Shown in pieces: positions 20,801 through 29,894 of a stretch of 64,000 nucleotides of DNA; within the stretch, counting starts at the first letter, position 1; each line of letters opens with the position of its first letter. A program made the position numbers and the translations under genes. The notes beneath the pieces were generated by a model, which was not told the origin of the DNA, did not search any database, and saw nothing but the letters and a program-made list of their open reading frames with translations. This DNA is from Auanema rhodensis (lineage: Eukaryota > Nematoda > Chromadorea > Rhabditida > Rhabditidae), in the NCBI GenBank assembly GCA_964057225.1, contig OZ059899.1:10974001-11038000 (forward strand). Direction: 5' to 3'.

Positions 20801-23800
20801 TGGGTTTTATTGTACGTAGTTTGAGGACTTGGTGATATAGGTCAATTGTTTCTTTAATAATCAGTTGTTCCTTTTCGTTATTAGTTGATAATACGGGCCT
20901 GATTGGCGGCATGTTTACAAATGCTTTCAAAACTTCTTGTTTTGATGGCACCGACATGTTATTTTGAGCGAAAATGGTCGGTGTAAATGCCAACTCGAGC
21001 GCTATACTTTCGGTTCGCTCTCGATAACTTCCTTCTTTTGTGAGTATTTTTTCGTCAAATTCTTCTGCTGTTAATCTGTCGCCTATCTGCTCTAAAAGTT
21101 GCAGGGAGGTGAGGTATTTAACGGCTCCTCTTGTGGTAGCTGCCAGTTTATTTTGGGCGAAGAATTGAAGCATTGCTTCTTCCGGGTCGTAGAATTCATA
21201 TATTTTTAAGAATCTTTCTATTGATCTATCCGAAGTAGTGCTTCGTAGGAAGAATTTGAACTGCTCGGGATGTGCTGAGATCCACTTAACGATAGAATAT
21301 GTTGGATCTATCGTCCGTCTGGCTCGAATTATAGGAATTATTTGTGATATCCCAGGGTTACTCATTACTGGACGTAAAAATGGGTATGGGCATATGTTCA
21401 ATGTTAAAGTTTCGTAATCTTCTTGTTCTTTTATCCAGCTTTCGTCCAATTGCAGTGCGCATTGCGCTATAGCCCTTTTTTGACGCCTAGCTGGCAACTT
21501 TTTATATTCTCTTTCAATTAAGTTGTGTATATTACTGTCATTTGGATATTTTGGAAAGAGTATATAATTGCCCGTGGTTGATTGAAATATAGGTTGCGAA
21601 AAACATGATGTAATCTGTTTTGGAATTCGTTTATTGTCGATAACAAGGGCTGACTGCGTATTGGGAATCAGTATTATGCTGTCTCCAATGATGGCATCAT
21701 ATTCGCTCATGTCTATATAGTTGCATCTCTGTTCGTATGATTGGATTTCCCAGATGATCATGGAAGTATTGGATGCGCATTGGCCATGATGTGCAAGACA
21801 GCCTTCCGTATTGAGTAATAGATTTGTCAATATGGTGTCGTCTGGCATCCTGGTCATAACGCCTCTTTCCAAAACCAGTCGTTCTTTTTCTTCGCATTGT
21901 TCGTAATTGAATGAGCGCGCTGGAGAGAATGTAGGTTCGATTGTCGCGTATGTCAAGCTATCCAATTTAATCAGGTCTTCTGATTTCCATTTACGGTCGC
22001 GGACAGCCAGTCTACATTCGTTTTCTGTTGTTGGCTCAATTCGAACAATGGAGGAGTTATGATCTCTTAAAAATAGCAAATCCCTGATGCATATTTTATG
22101 TATTTCTTTTGAACATCGCCATGAATCCCATTCGTGAGCCGTCTGGTTTCTTGTATACAGATGTATGTTTGTGCGGAGGACATGTTTGGTAGGTGGTATT
22201 GTGCATTTCCTCAGGGGTGGGGGTATAAGGAGGGCTCCACCTGTAGCTTTAGTGCACATCTGATAAGCATCAGTTATAGTGATTAGTGATAAGATCACTG
22301 ATAAAGCTACTGCTAGTGTTAAGGGGGATATCAAGGTCAAATTATTGACTCTTGAGCCTCTTCCTCTACCTCTATTATTGTTGTTTCCCCTGAAGGGATT
22401 ATTACCGCGTTGACGGTTATCACTCTCCTGATTACGTGATAAGTTGTTATTTCTTTGATACCAATTTGGATTTGAGAAATTTCTACCGCGATTACCAAGA
22501 TTGCGGTTTCTTGCGAAAGAATTTTGCAGATTTTGTGGTTTCTGATTATTTGATGAATTTTGATAACTTTGATAATTTTGATAATTTTGGTAGTTTCTAT
22601 TGTTAAATGATTGATAGCCTCTACCGATTCCTCGCCTTCCGGTGTCGCGCCTGGGAGGGAATGTTCTATCGATTGCATTAACCAGTAGCGCCTGAGGGTC
22701 GGCTACTTGGTTAGCAATTGATTCCTCCCATCTGGCATTATCAATTGCCTCGGCAAACGTTTTTGGTTTAGCTCTGATTACCCCCGGACGTAATGTGTTT
22801 TTGAGACCGCGTAGAAAGGTGGATCTAAGAATATGGTCCTTGTGTGGGTCTGTATGGGAGAAAGCGTTTAAGCTTAGGCTTCGTAAAGTTTGTGCGAATC
22901 CATCTACTGATAGCTCGCCTTGGGTGGAATTCTGTAGCGTTATCAGCGCCGGATCTTGATTATACTCTGGGCATAGCCTAGAGGTAAGTTCTTCGATGAG
23001 TGTATTCCACGAGCCAGATGTCTTGATAGTATCGCTAAGCTGTGTATAAGCTTCTTCAGCTCGTTCGTTTTTAAGAAGTAATGGTAAGATTGTTAATCTT
23101 TCGGGCATAACTAAGCCTAAGGCGTTTGCAAAGGTGTTAAACTTGGCCACGAAGTCTCTAAAGTTGCGACTTCCGTCGTATATAGGGCAATATGGGGAGC
23201 TTAATGCCTGAGCAATGGTAGATTTACCCGCTCCTGGAAGCCGTGATGTTTCGGTCATTTCGGATGAGATGCCCTCAGGGTATGTGATAGGTGATATTAT
23301 CACTTCGCTCCTTGTTGGATCTTGATGAGTGTTTTCTATTGCCTTAGGGTTTCTGCTAGAGGAGCCTATTATAGGTGTAGTTGTTGCGAAACGGGCTCTT
23401 GGAACCTGGATGACTTTACCAGATGCCTGAGGCGATGTTCTATCAGTTGATCGTGAGCTAGGGATCGCACTATCTGATCTGTTAAGATTAGGATTATGTG
23501 AAGAAAACCGGGGTTTTGCTGTTCCGCTGGGTGTTGTGTTATCGCCTGGGGATAAGTTTAAAATCTTTATCAGTCGATTTGTTAAAGATCTTTTGTTTTT
23601 AAACTTATCAGTTGTTAATGATAAGGGTGAAGCTTCTTGTATGCCTTCGAGGCTGGCTTCTGCTGACAGAGTTTCTGTTGCGCGCTTACTGGGTGTTTTT
23701 GTCTTCCGCTTATTAGGGATATTCTTTTTGATCTTATCAGTGATTTTTGATAAGGTTGAAGGGTTGTCACTAGGTTGGGTGGGTTCTAAAGTTAGCGAAT

Positions 23801-24449
23801 GTGGTTGATTAATAGGCGTGGAAGACGCTTGCGGGCTTTGTGTTAACCCGAAGGATGGGGAAGGTGCGTTATCAGTGATAACTGATAAGTTCGACGCGTT
23901 TGGGTCTGAGGTTACCGGTGAGGCAGATGCGGTTGTCGGCTTTTTCTTTTGAATTTTTCGCAAATTTTTATTAGTATCAACTGAGCGTACCTTGGGATTT
24001 GTAGTTGGAGTTTGAGTGCTGTCGTCGGCTATGATGAAGTCCGGGTCTTCGTCGGTGTCGTCAGAAGGTGAATATGTACCTTCTCGGGGAGTATAGAACT
24101 TGTCGACTTGCGGCTTCGGCTTCTCGTCTGGTTGGTGCGGTTCTTCTATTTGAACACTGAGAAGTCGGGTGCGGCTTCGGGTACGACTTGCGACAGCAGC
24201 GTCACTGTTGGTATCGGACGGGTAAAGGGCTGGGAAAGCCGATGAGAATCTTTTGGCCACCTTTGTAGGACTTTTGGTTTGGAAAAACCGAGAATGGTGA
24301 GCTACGTGTGGGATGTTGATGTAAGGTGCGTAAGATTCTTTTAGATGTGTGTTGGGAGAGAGAGAGATTCGGGAGCAATAGGATAGTCGTGCTTCGCTGG
24401 GCGATGCGGAGGGTAAATGAGAGGGAGTTTTCCAAATCGTGGCCACCAA
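17733..24449 (-). CDS. gag-env-pol: Gypsy(-) Gag-Env-protease-RT polyprotein
   Basis: 2238 codons from a TTG at 24449. The first ATG is at 23258-23256 (METs are absent before it). From 24449 to 23259 the frame is rich in Ser, Thr and Pro, with an acidic DDTDEDPD stretch. Gag proper (MTETSRLPGAGKS...) has a capsid-like helical region at 23200-22690 and an NYQ- and RGG-rich tail with no zinc knuckle. The envelope starts at about 22350: signal peptide (ending ITDA), many Cys and N-glycosylation sites, a furin-like RQKR-A site at about 21470, a membrane segment at about 19490-19420 and a tail with PPGY. Then retropepsin DSGSS at about 19169-19155 and RT with YLDD at 17846-17835. After about 17816 the frame is wrong because of the deletion, so the last 25 or so residues are not native. 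Confidence 0.88.
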   Translation of the reverse strand: MVATIWKTPSHLPSASPSEARLSYCSRISLSPNTHLKESYAPYINIPHVAHHSRFFQTKSPTKVAKRFSSAFPALYPSDTNSDAAVASRTRSRTRLLSVQIEEPHQPDEKPKPQVDKFYTPREGTYSPSDDTDEDPDFIIADDSTQTPTTNPKVRSVDTNKNLRKIQKKKPTTASASPVTSDPNASNLSVITDNAPSPSFGLTQSPQASSTPINQPHSLTLEPTQPSDNPSTLSKITDKIKKNIPNKRKTKTPSKRATETLSAEASLEGIQEASPLSLTTDKFKNKRSLTNRLIKILNLSPGDNTTPSGTAKPRFSSHNPNLNRSDSAIPSSRSTDRTSPQASGKVIQVPRARFATTTPIIGSSSRNPKAIENTHQDPTRSEVIISPITYPEGISSEMTETSRLPGAGKSTIAQALSSPYCPIYDGSRNFRDFVAKFNTFANALGLVMPERLTILPLLLKNERAEEAYTQLSDTIKTSGSWNTLIEELTSRLCPEYNQDPALITLQNSTQGELSVDGFAQTLRSLSLNAFSHTDPHKDHILRSTFLRGLKNTLRPGVIRAKPKTFAEAIDNARWEESIANQVADPQALLVNAIDRTFPPRRDTGRRGIGRGYQSFNNRNYQNYQNYQSYQNSSNNQKPQNLQNSFARNRNLGNRGRNFSNPNWYQRNNNLSRNQESDNRQRGNNPFRGNNNNRGRGRGSRVNNLTLISPLTLAVALSVILSLITITDAYQMCTKATGGALLIPPPLRKCTIPPTKHVLRTNIHLYTRNQTAHEWDSWRCSKEIHKICIRDLLFLRDHNSSIVRIEPTTENECRLAVRDRKWKSEDLIKLDSLTYATIEPTFSPARSFNYEQCEEKERLVLERGVMTRMPDDTILTNLLLNTEGCLAHHGQCASNTSMIIWEIQSYEQRCNYIDMSEYDAIIGDSIILIPNTQSALVIDNKRIPKQITSCFSQPIFQSTTGNYILFPKYPNDSNIHNLIEREYKKLPARRQKRAIAQCALQLDESWIKEQEDYETLTLNICPYPFLRPVMSNPGISQIIPIIRARRTIDPTYSIVKWISAHPEQFKFFLRSTTSDRSIERFLKIYEFYDPEEAMLQFFAQNKLAATTRGAVKYLTSLQLLEQIGDRLTAEEFDEKILTKEGSYRERTESIALELAFTPTIFAQNNMSVPSKQEVLKAFVNMPPIRPVLSTNNEKEQLIIKETIDLYHQVLKLRTIKPNRTAARADDERFRHLPVPTIILPDIEKLYRDMENNFGIPVGPHQQTKSPNKYTRNLLIQTFLPLLEDKRTPPYSTRRLTDKTEYITTTTEVTKLIQDPQTTPEIDTTQAITSTRAPTTVTLIYGVHKEQPITTFATVTDMSLRSQRKQRTSSPPLEIETKAVQAQAHYIGSKVNNEIQYKQNISQRIAQDHLQYATTLIQEELQKHFMESYESICEIQNRYLELWRSILQIEPTIAMRTILGREDIAARFVGSEIVHVHICLPIEPKTVHHSHKINETCYLETPVTTEDNKLYFAAPGSRDLLSYGKEIDCEHVPTDIYEKNGEWMNINGSAEVNPITLFDGAHQHKVTPLKFTGAHLYTNLSSRVYSMTTAIAYGASLASIRQNHVLNTIHNDPKITSAFILLKKGSEFISKATEFTTTAWNSIKQFLMGTIERTLILIGSTVLIIAAIIVTIFAGKFYFFKAMPLPVMHIQRADNEPPGYEETLELVSRPDQPMPENIMKQYYPALVTFIPLAIPFIAFIKSKETKLPLIYISVEDKLILALWDSGSSVSYVRLSTLKYLNMAQHVKKRRLVAMAANKTTFTLYGKINLNIEIAGYEIEHTFLVSNDCDCPAPALIGMDFMSTLDSENIDVSLKPSKKMLEIGNYALPLIEQDAIKQTAITINIINLKKRIIQPDEESTIPIKADRPLKSNEVVILGDNGNALASSYPTAFRETSGVYVVFRNNTDKTLAMEANSVIGQATIGEVPSWQTIQEDPMQPYIPPEADWENKLPHFPRNFMNDLNLDKADLNNEDKHELTNIVKNHREAFLNEDRKIGLFKGPIEHTIPLRSDMDMPRSRITRIPLGKQEEVEKQVKEMLEQGIIEPSTSLFNSPAVLVKKKDETYRFVTDFRALNSVTRKQTYVIPSISDIVDMAAGAQFFSNFDLVSGFFQISLRKSDRHLTAFTTTSGTYQYKRMPMGLCGAPHTFQTAVRYLQSKCSCKLFVYLDDLLIISDTRKATSGSCRSIKKKSHPSACIKSTKI
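17810..17822 (-). other. Internal deletion junction in Gypsy(-) pol
   Basis: The minus strand jumps from the SDTR codons after the YLDD box to codons matching the + element at about 54277. The + element has about 0.31 kb between these points (53966-54277). The RT thumb and connection are lost and the frame shifts. Confidence 0.85.
22297..23888 (-). promoter_or_regulatory. Cluster of ACTGATAA sites in Gypsy(-) gag
   Basis: Exact ACTGATAA or its complement at 22297, 23567, 23605, 23734, 23869 and 23881. It is the extended GATA-factor site known from nematode intestinal genes. Several copies encode a repeated peptide motif like LSxITDK, so protein repeats explain part of the signal. Confidence 0.35.
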
Positions 24450-24671
24450 TCTGACTCCGCCTATCTACCGTAAGCTTATTATAGTTAATGATGTTTATCT
24501 CTTCTCAAAAACTATTTTTATCCACTCTTGCACTTTCCTCTAAATTTGTTTTCTTACTGCTCTAGAATCTTCAAAAAAAAACTTTATTCATGTCGTCCCC
24601 TTTGTACTTTTGCGGCCTTTGGACATTTATTTTAAGGTTAGAAACAAAAGAAAAGAAAAGAAAGAAAAAAA

Positions 24672-25216
24672 ATGGATTTCCAACGTTATAATCCCACTGG
24701 CATGACTTATGTCCTGTGGAAATTATACGAATCCATCGTTGAATACGATGGAGAAGGAGTTTTGGCTTATAGGCCACATCCTGATATAATTTTGATGGTT
24801 TGTGTATCTCCATTTTATGTTTGATTATTTGATTACTTTAGTTTATCGAAGATCTCCAAATGTATTATTTGGGGCAGGGCCATATAAACTTTGCCACCTT
24901 CGTAGATGTAGCTCCCGAAGTGGAGCTTGTTGGTCGAAGGTGCTTAGTTGATCTATGCGCTCATGTATATAATGGTAGGGCCGGTTTATTAACCGCACGT
25001 CCTTGGGCCTGGTACCAGGAAAAGAGTCATTTTTATTATTATTTATTATATAGATTATTGTTTAAAATCTATATTGTTCATGATGACTCATTATTTGGTT
25101 TGGAACTTAGGGCTTCGCGAGGTTTAGAATATAGTGAAGATTTAATTGCGAGCGAAACTCCTATGTTTCTTGCCTCTGAGTTTCGAACTCGGTTGCAAAT
25201 CAAATATGGGTATTGA
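24672..25216 (+). CDS. Antisense spliced gene in the Gypsy(-) leader, unknown function
   Basis: Exon 1 is 24672-24797 (ATG in aaaaaaaATGG context, 42 codons). Intron 24798-24841 (GTTTGT...TACTTTAG, 44 nt, phase 0). Exon 2 is 24842-25216 with stop TGA. Total 166 aa. AATAAA follows the stop after 3 bases. The frame is open on both sides of the intron, and the unspliced frame hits a stop inside it. The protein is rich in Tyr, Leu and charged residues, with an aromatic block (RPWAWYQEK then SHFYYYLLYRLL) and no signal peptide. I do not recognise the family. It runs opposite to gag, with its start 223 bp from the gag frame, so the 24450-24671 gap could be a two-way promoter. Because genomic RNA carries it antisense, its intron would survive reverse transcription. 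A decayed match exists in the + element at 47107-47052. Confidence 0.68.
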
Positions 25217-25219
25217 CTG

Positions 25220-25225
25220 AATAAA
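25220..25225 (+). terminator. Poly(A) signal of the antisense gene
   Basis: AATAAA 3 bases after the TGA at 25214-25216, followed by a GT- and T-rich stretch at 25226-25250, as expected of a cleavage region. Confidence 0.6.
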
Positions 25226-25500
25226 GTTTGTACTCTGTGTTTTTATTTTTGTGCACTTTGCTCTGTTTTTGTCAAGAAAACGGACTTATGTTTTCAATCT
25301 TTTCCTCATTCCTTTTCCCTTAAATAGCATGTTTTGCTCAAAATGTTTTCGACATTGTGCATGCTAATGAGGTTTGAGGAGAGTTATTGAAAAGGCTGTC
25401 CTTTTTCTTGATCAAAATAAGCAAAAGTGCGTTTTCCTAAGCGAATTTCTTTTTTAAAAATGAGAAAAATACGTCTATTTTTAAACATTTCCAATTTACT
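25226..25500. other. Leader DNA beyond the antisense gene
   Basis: AT-rich with no supported gene. Part of the Gypsy(-) leader, with weak similarity to 46810-46890 of the + element. Confidence 0.5.
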
Positions 25501-26199
25501 TAGGATTACTGTAGGAAATAAGGGGTATCTTATGAGTTGAAACAACGAAATGATTTGAGGAAGGTGACATAATCTACGGGGATAAAATCCGTAGCAGTTA
25601 TGCTTCCGCCAACTTGACCTGACTGTCAAATAAGAGCTGAGAAGTCTTATTGCAGATTTACCAGGCTTTTTCGGACTAGTGTGGTCTCTTTTTATATTCA
25701 ATTTATGTAACCGTTTTTGGTTTCCCGCAAAATAATATGTAAAATGATCTTTTACGTCTGAATATAATAATTTTTCAAAATTCTAGTCCTGACCACAAAA
25801 TATACAAACTATAATCGATTGCGCGCGTCTTATAAATTTTTGTTCCAATGATCAAACTTCTCATATGCCCAAAAAAAAATGTGAACAATTATAATTTCTC
25901 GTTTGGCGAAATTGTCCTCTATTTCAATCCAAACGTCCTCAAAATGGCATGAGAAGCGGTACAAGATACGATAAAGAAAAGGGTGGACATTCAGACGGTT
26001 TTTAAATTGAGGACGGCGGGCAAAAATTTTATTGGTCCTATCTCGCATTTAAGCGAGATCCCTTGTATCTGTACCTTAAAACAAATTGGCGCCTTCATTT
26101 TGTTGTTTCAAGTGGAGGAATTTATAATTTAGAATGCAAAAATGGACTTTTACAATAAAAAAAAATTTTTTTTTTTTTTTTTTCAAAAGATGAGTTCGA

Positions 26200-26212
26200 G
26201 GTGGAACCTCCA
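26200..26212 (-). other. Gypsy(-) primer binding site, tRNA-Gln
   Basis: Minus strand TGGAGGTTCCACC directly follows the 5' LTR end. It is the complement of the conserved tRNA-Gln 3' end (GGTGGAACCT plus CCA). No spacer. Confidence 0.82.
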
Positions 26213-26557
26213 CGTTCCGTTATGCTCCTGCGTCGATAATATAAACCATTGTAGTTTATACTATGACGCGCATAGTATTCCTTGGTGTAGCGGTAAGGAA
26301 TAAAGAGCATAAGGTCAATCATAAGATAAAAGAGAGAAAGATTTATTAGCATGAAACTACAACAATAATATACAAAGATAAAGATACAATACAATAAGAT
26401 AAATATAAGTATAAAGACTAAACTACAAGCCGTCCATGAGCTTGCTAAGAGGCGAACTCCCGACCAAGGGAACGAGGGAAGGCGGAGCCATTCCTCGGTC
26501 CTCTGGTCGTCTGGCTCTAACCCTTCAGCTACATATATGGGGAGTCCGAATGGAACG
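26213..26557 (-). repeat. Gypsy(-) 5' LTR
   Basis: 345 bp, identical by eye to 14790-15134. Minus-strand AATAAA at 26342-26347. Confidence 0.95.
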
Positions 26558-26561
26558 CTAT
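26558..26561. other. Target-site duplication CTAT, right copy
   Basis: Pairs with 14786-14789. Confidence 0.88.
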
Positions 26562-26567
26562 GGCGGC
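26562..26567 (-). pseudogene. 5' six bases of the split tRNA-Ile
   Basis: GCCGCC on the minus strand. Completes the gene fragment at 14722-14789. Confidence 0.85.
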
Positions 26568-27158
26568 TACGAAAGTACGAAATAACAAAGCGCTGATTAT
26601 AGGAAACGTGAATGAATGCAGATATTCTCAATTCCGATTCATTAACTAGATCGTGGTCAGCATTTTACAACATTGATAAAATAGAAACTGAGAAAAAACA
26701 TCAACAAATGACACTATTAACTTGGTTTTTTGAACAGCTTTTTTATATTTCTTTTTTCACTATTAGAGAACTTATATTTATTGCTTTTTCAAAATTTTCC
26801 ATTTTTAACATTATACATCTTGACTATCACACATTGAGAACAACAGTTGGCAATGTTGGTTGTCACGTCATATTTCATGCAGTTAGATTTTCAGACACAT
26901 TAATACCTTTAACCATTCTTCTTATGAGTTTTGTAACGATAGATCGTAATAGGATATGAATTGCTATAATATGAAAAAATACAAGACATAGTCAACATTG
27001 ATTTCCCCAAATAGTATCATGTTTGCTTGTTATCCAATTATAACACTTTTTTTTTGATTGTTTTCTTGAAATATTCTTTTTTTTCTTTAACAAAGTTATG
27101 ACTGAGATCAAAATTTGAACTTACTTTTGAACAATTAAACAGAAATTTAAAAAATATT

Positions 27159-27232
27159 TGCCGCCAGCAGGGGTCGAACCTGCGACCTTGGGCTTATTAG
27201 ACCCACGCTCTAACCGACTGAGCTATGGCGGC
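27159..27232 (-). tRNA. tRNA-Ile(AAU), consensus
   Basis: Same sequence as the copy at 10725. Confidence 0.96.
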
Positions 27233-27824
27233 TACGAAAGTACGAAATAACAAAGCGCTGATTATAGGAAACGTGAATGAATGCAGATATTCTCAATTCC
27301 GATTCATTAACTAGATCGTGGTCAGCATTTTACAACATTGATAAAATAGAAACTGAGAAAAAAACATCAACAAATAACACTATTAACTTGGTTTTTTAAC
27401 AGCTTTTTTATATTTCTTTTTTCACTATGAGAGAACTTATATTTATTGCTTTTTCAAAATTTTCCATTTTTAACATTATACATCTTGACTATCACACATT
27501 GAGAACAACAGTTGGCAATGTTGGTTGTCACGTCATATTTCATGCAGTTAGATTTTCAGACACATTAATACCTTCGACCATTCTTCTTATGAGTTTTGTA
27601 ACGATAGATCGTAATAGGAAATGAATTGCTATAATATGAAAAAATACAAGACATAGTCAACATTGATTTCCAAAAATAGTATCATGTTTGCTTGTTATTC
27701 AATTAGAACACTTATTTTATGATTGTTTTCTTGAAATATTCTTTTTTTTTTTTTAACAAAGTTATGACTGAGATCAAAATTTGAACTTACTTTTGAACAA
27801 TTAAACAGAAATTTAAAAAATATT

Positions 27825-27898
27825 TGCCGCCAGCAGGGGTCGAACCTGCGACCTTGGGCTTATTAGACCCACGCTCTAACCGACTGAGCTATGGCGGC
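27825..27898 (-). tRNA. tRNA-Ile(AAU), consensus
   Basis: Same sequence as the copy at 10725. Confidence 0.96.
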
Positions 27899-28490
27899 TA
27901 CGAAAGTACGAAATAACAAAGCGCTGATTATAGGAAACGTGAATGAATGCAGATATTCTCAATTCCGATTCATTAACTAGATCGTGGTCAGCATTTTACA
28001 ACATTGATAAAATAGAAACTGAGAAAAAAACATCAACAAATAACACTATTAACTTGGTTTTTTAACAGCTTTTTTATATTTCTTTTTTCACTATGAGAGA
28101 ACTTATATTTATTGCTTTTTCAAAATTTTCCATTTTTAACATTATACATCTTGACTATCACACATTGAGAACAACAGTTGGCAATGTTGGTTGTCACGTC
28201 ATATTTCATGCAGTTAGATTTTCAGACACATTAATACCTTTGACCATTCTTCTTATGAGTTTTGTAACAATAGATCGTAATAGGAAATGAATTGCTATAA
28301 TATGAAAAAATACAAGACATAGTCAACATTGATTTCCAAAAATAGTATCATGTTTGCTTGTTATTCAATTAGAACACTTATTTTTTAATTGTTTTCTTGA
28401 AATATTCTTTTTTTTTCTTTAACAAAGTTATGACTGAGATCAAAATTTGAACTTACTTTTGAACAATTAAACAGAAATTTAAAAAATATT

Positions 28491-28564
28491 TGCCGCCAGC
28501 AGGGGTCGAACCTGCGACCTTGGGCTTATTAGACCCACGCTCTAACCGACTGAGCTATGGCGGC
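28491..28564 (-). tRNA. tRNA-Ile(AAU), consensus
   Basis: Same sequence as the copy at 10725. Confidence 0.96.
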
Positions 28565-29154
28565 TACGAAAGTACGAAATAACAAAGCGCTGATTATAGG
28601 AAACGTGAATGAATGCAGATATTCTCAATTCCGATTCATTAACTAGATCGTGGTCAGCATTTTACAACATTGATAAAATAGAAACTGAGAAAAAACATCA
28701 ACAAATGACACTATTAACTTGGTTTTTTGAACAGCTTTTTTATATTTCTTTTTTCACTATGAGAGAACTTATATTTATTGCTTTTTCAAAATTTTCCATT
28801 TTTAACATTATACATCTTGACTATCACACATTGAGAACAACAGTTGGCAATGTTGGTTGTCACGTCATATTTCATGCAGTTAGATTTTCAGACACATTAA
28901 TACCTTTAACCATTCTTCTTATGAGTTTTGTAACGATAGATCGTAATAGGATATGAATTGCTATAATATGAAAAAATACAAGACATAGTCAACATTGATT
29001 TCCCCAAATAGTATCATGTTTGCTTGTTATTCAATTATAACACTTTTTTTTGATTGTTTTCTTGAAATATTCTTCTTTTTCTTTAACAAAGTTATGACTG
29101 AGATCAAAATTTGAACTTACTTTTGAACAATTAAACAGAAATTTAAAAAATATT

Positions 29155-29228
29155 TGCCGCCAGCAGGGGTCGAACCTGCGACCTTGGGCTTATTAGACCC
29201 ACGCTCTAACCGACTGAGCTATGGCGGC
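29155..29228 (-). tRNA. tRNA-Ile(AAU), consensus
   Basis: Same sequence as the copy at 10725; shortest unit spacing (664 bp). Confidence 0.96.
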
Positions 29229-29820
29229 TACGAAAGTACGAAATAACAAAGCGCTGATTATAGGAAACGTGAATGAATGCAGATATTCTCAATTCCGATT
29301 CATTAACTAGATCGTGGTCAGCATTTTACAACATTGATAAAATAGAAACTGAGAAAAAAACATCAACAAATAACACTATTAACTTGGTTTTTTAACAGCT
29401 TTTTTATATTTCTTTTTTCACTATGAGAGAACTTATATTTAATGCTTTTTCAAAATTTTCCATTTTTAACATTATACATCTTGACTATAACACATTGAGA
29501 ACAACAGTTGGCAATGTTGGTTGTCACGTCATATTTCATGCAGTTAGATTTTCAGACACATTAATACCTTTGACCATTCTTCTTATGAGTTTTGTAACGA
29601 TAGATCGTAATAGGAAATGAATTGCTATAATATGAAAAAATACAAGACATAGTCAACATTGATTTCCAAAAATAGTATCAAGTTTGCTTGTTATTCAATT
29701 AGAACACTTATTTTTTGATTGTTTTCTTGAAATATTCTTTTTTTTTCTTTAACAAAGTTATGACTGAGATCAAAATTTGAACTTACTTTTGAACAATTAA
29801 ACAGAAATTTAAAAAATATT

Positions 29821-29894
29821 TGCCGCCAGCAGGGGTCGAACCTGCGACCTTGGGCTTATTAGACCCACGCTCTAACCGACTGAGCTATGGCGGC
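29821..29894 (-). tRNA. tRNA-Ile(AAU), consensus
   Basis: Same sequence as the copy at 10725. Confidence 0.96.

Larger units (their letters stand above)
24450..26199 (-). other. Gypsy(-) 5' untranslated leader
   Basis: 1.75 kb between the primer site and the gag frame. Its LTR-proximal part (25500-26190) is homologous to 46145-46800 of the + element. Its gag-proximal part holds a + strand gene at 24672-25216. A T-run at 26164-26183 abuts the primer site region. Confidence 0.75.
14790..26557 (-). mobile_element. Ty3/Gypsy-type retroelement with envelope, minus strand (11768 bp)
   Basis: Two 345-bp LTRs that read identical, a CTAT target duplication, a tRNA-Gln primer site inside the right LTR and a purine tract inside the left LTR. 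Coding order on the minus strand is Gag, Env, protease, RT, RNase H, integrase. The only break seen in the main frame is a deletion of about 0.31 kb near 17816. Identical LTRs imply a young insertion. An intact-looking gene on the + strand lies in the 5' untranslated region. Confidence 0.95.

Noticed and set aside
23230..23258. Walker A-like PGAGKST at the start of Gag
   Set aside because: The residue four before GK is Arg rather than Gly or Ala, and no other ATPase motif follows. Both Gypsy Gag proteins have it, so it is a family sequence and not an ATP site.
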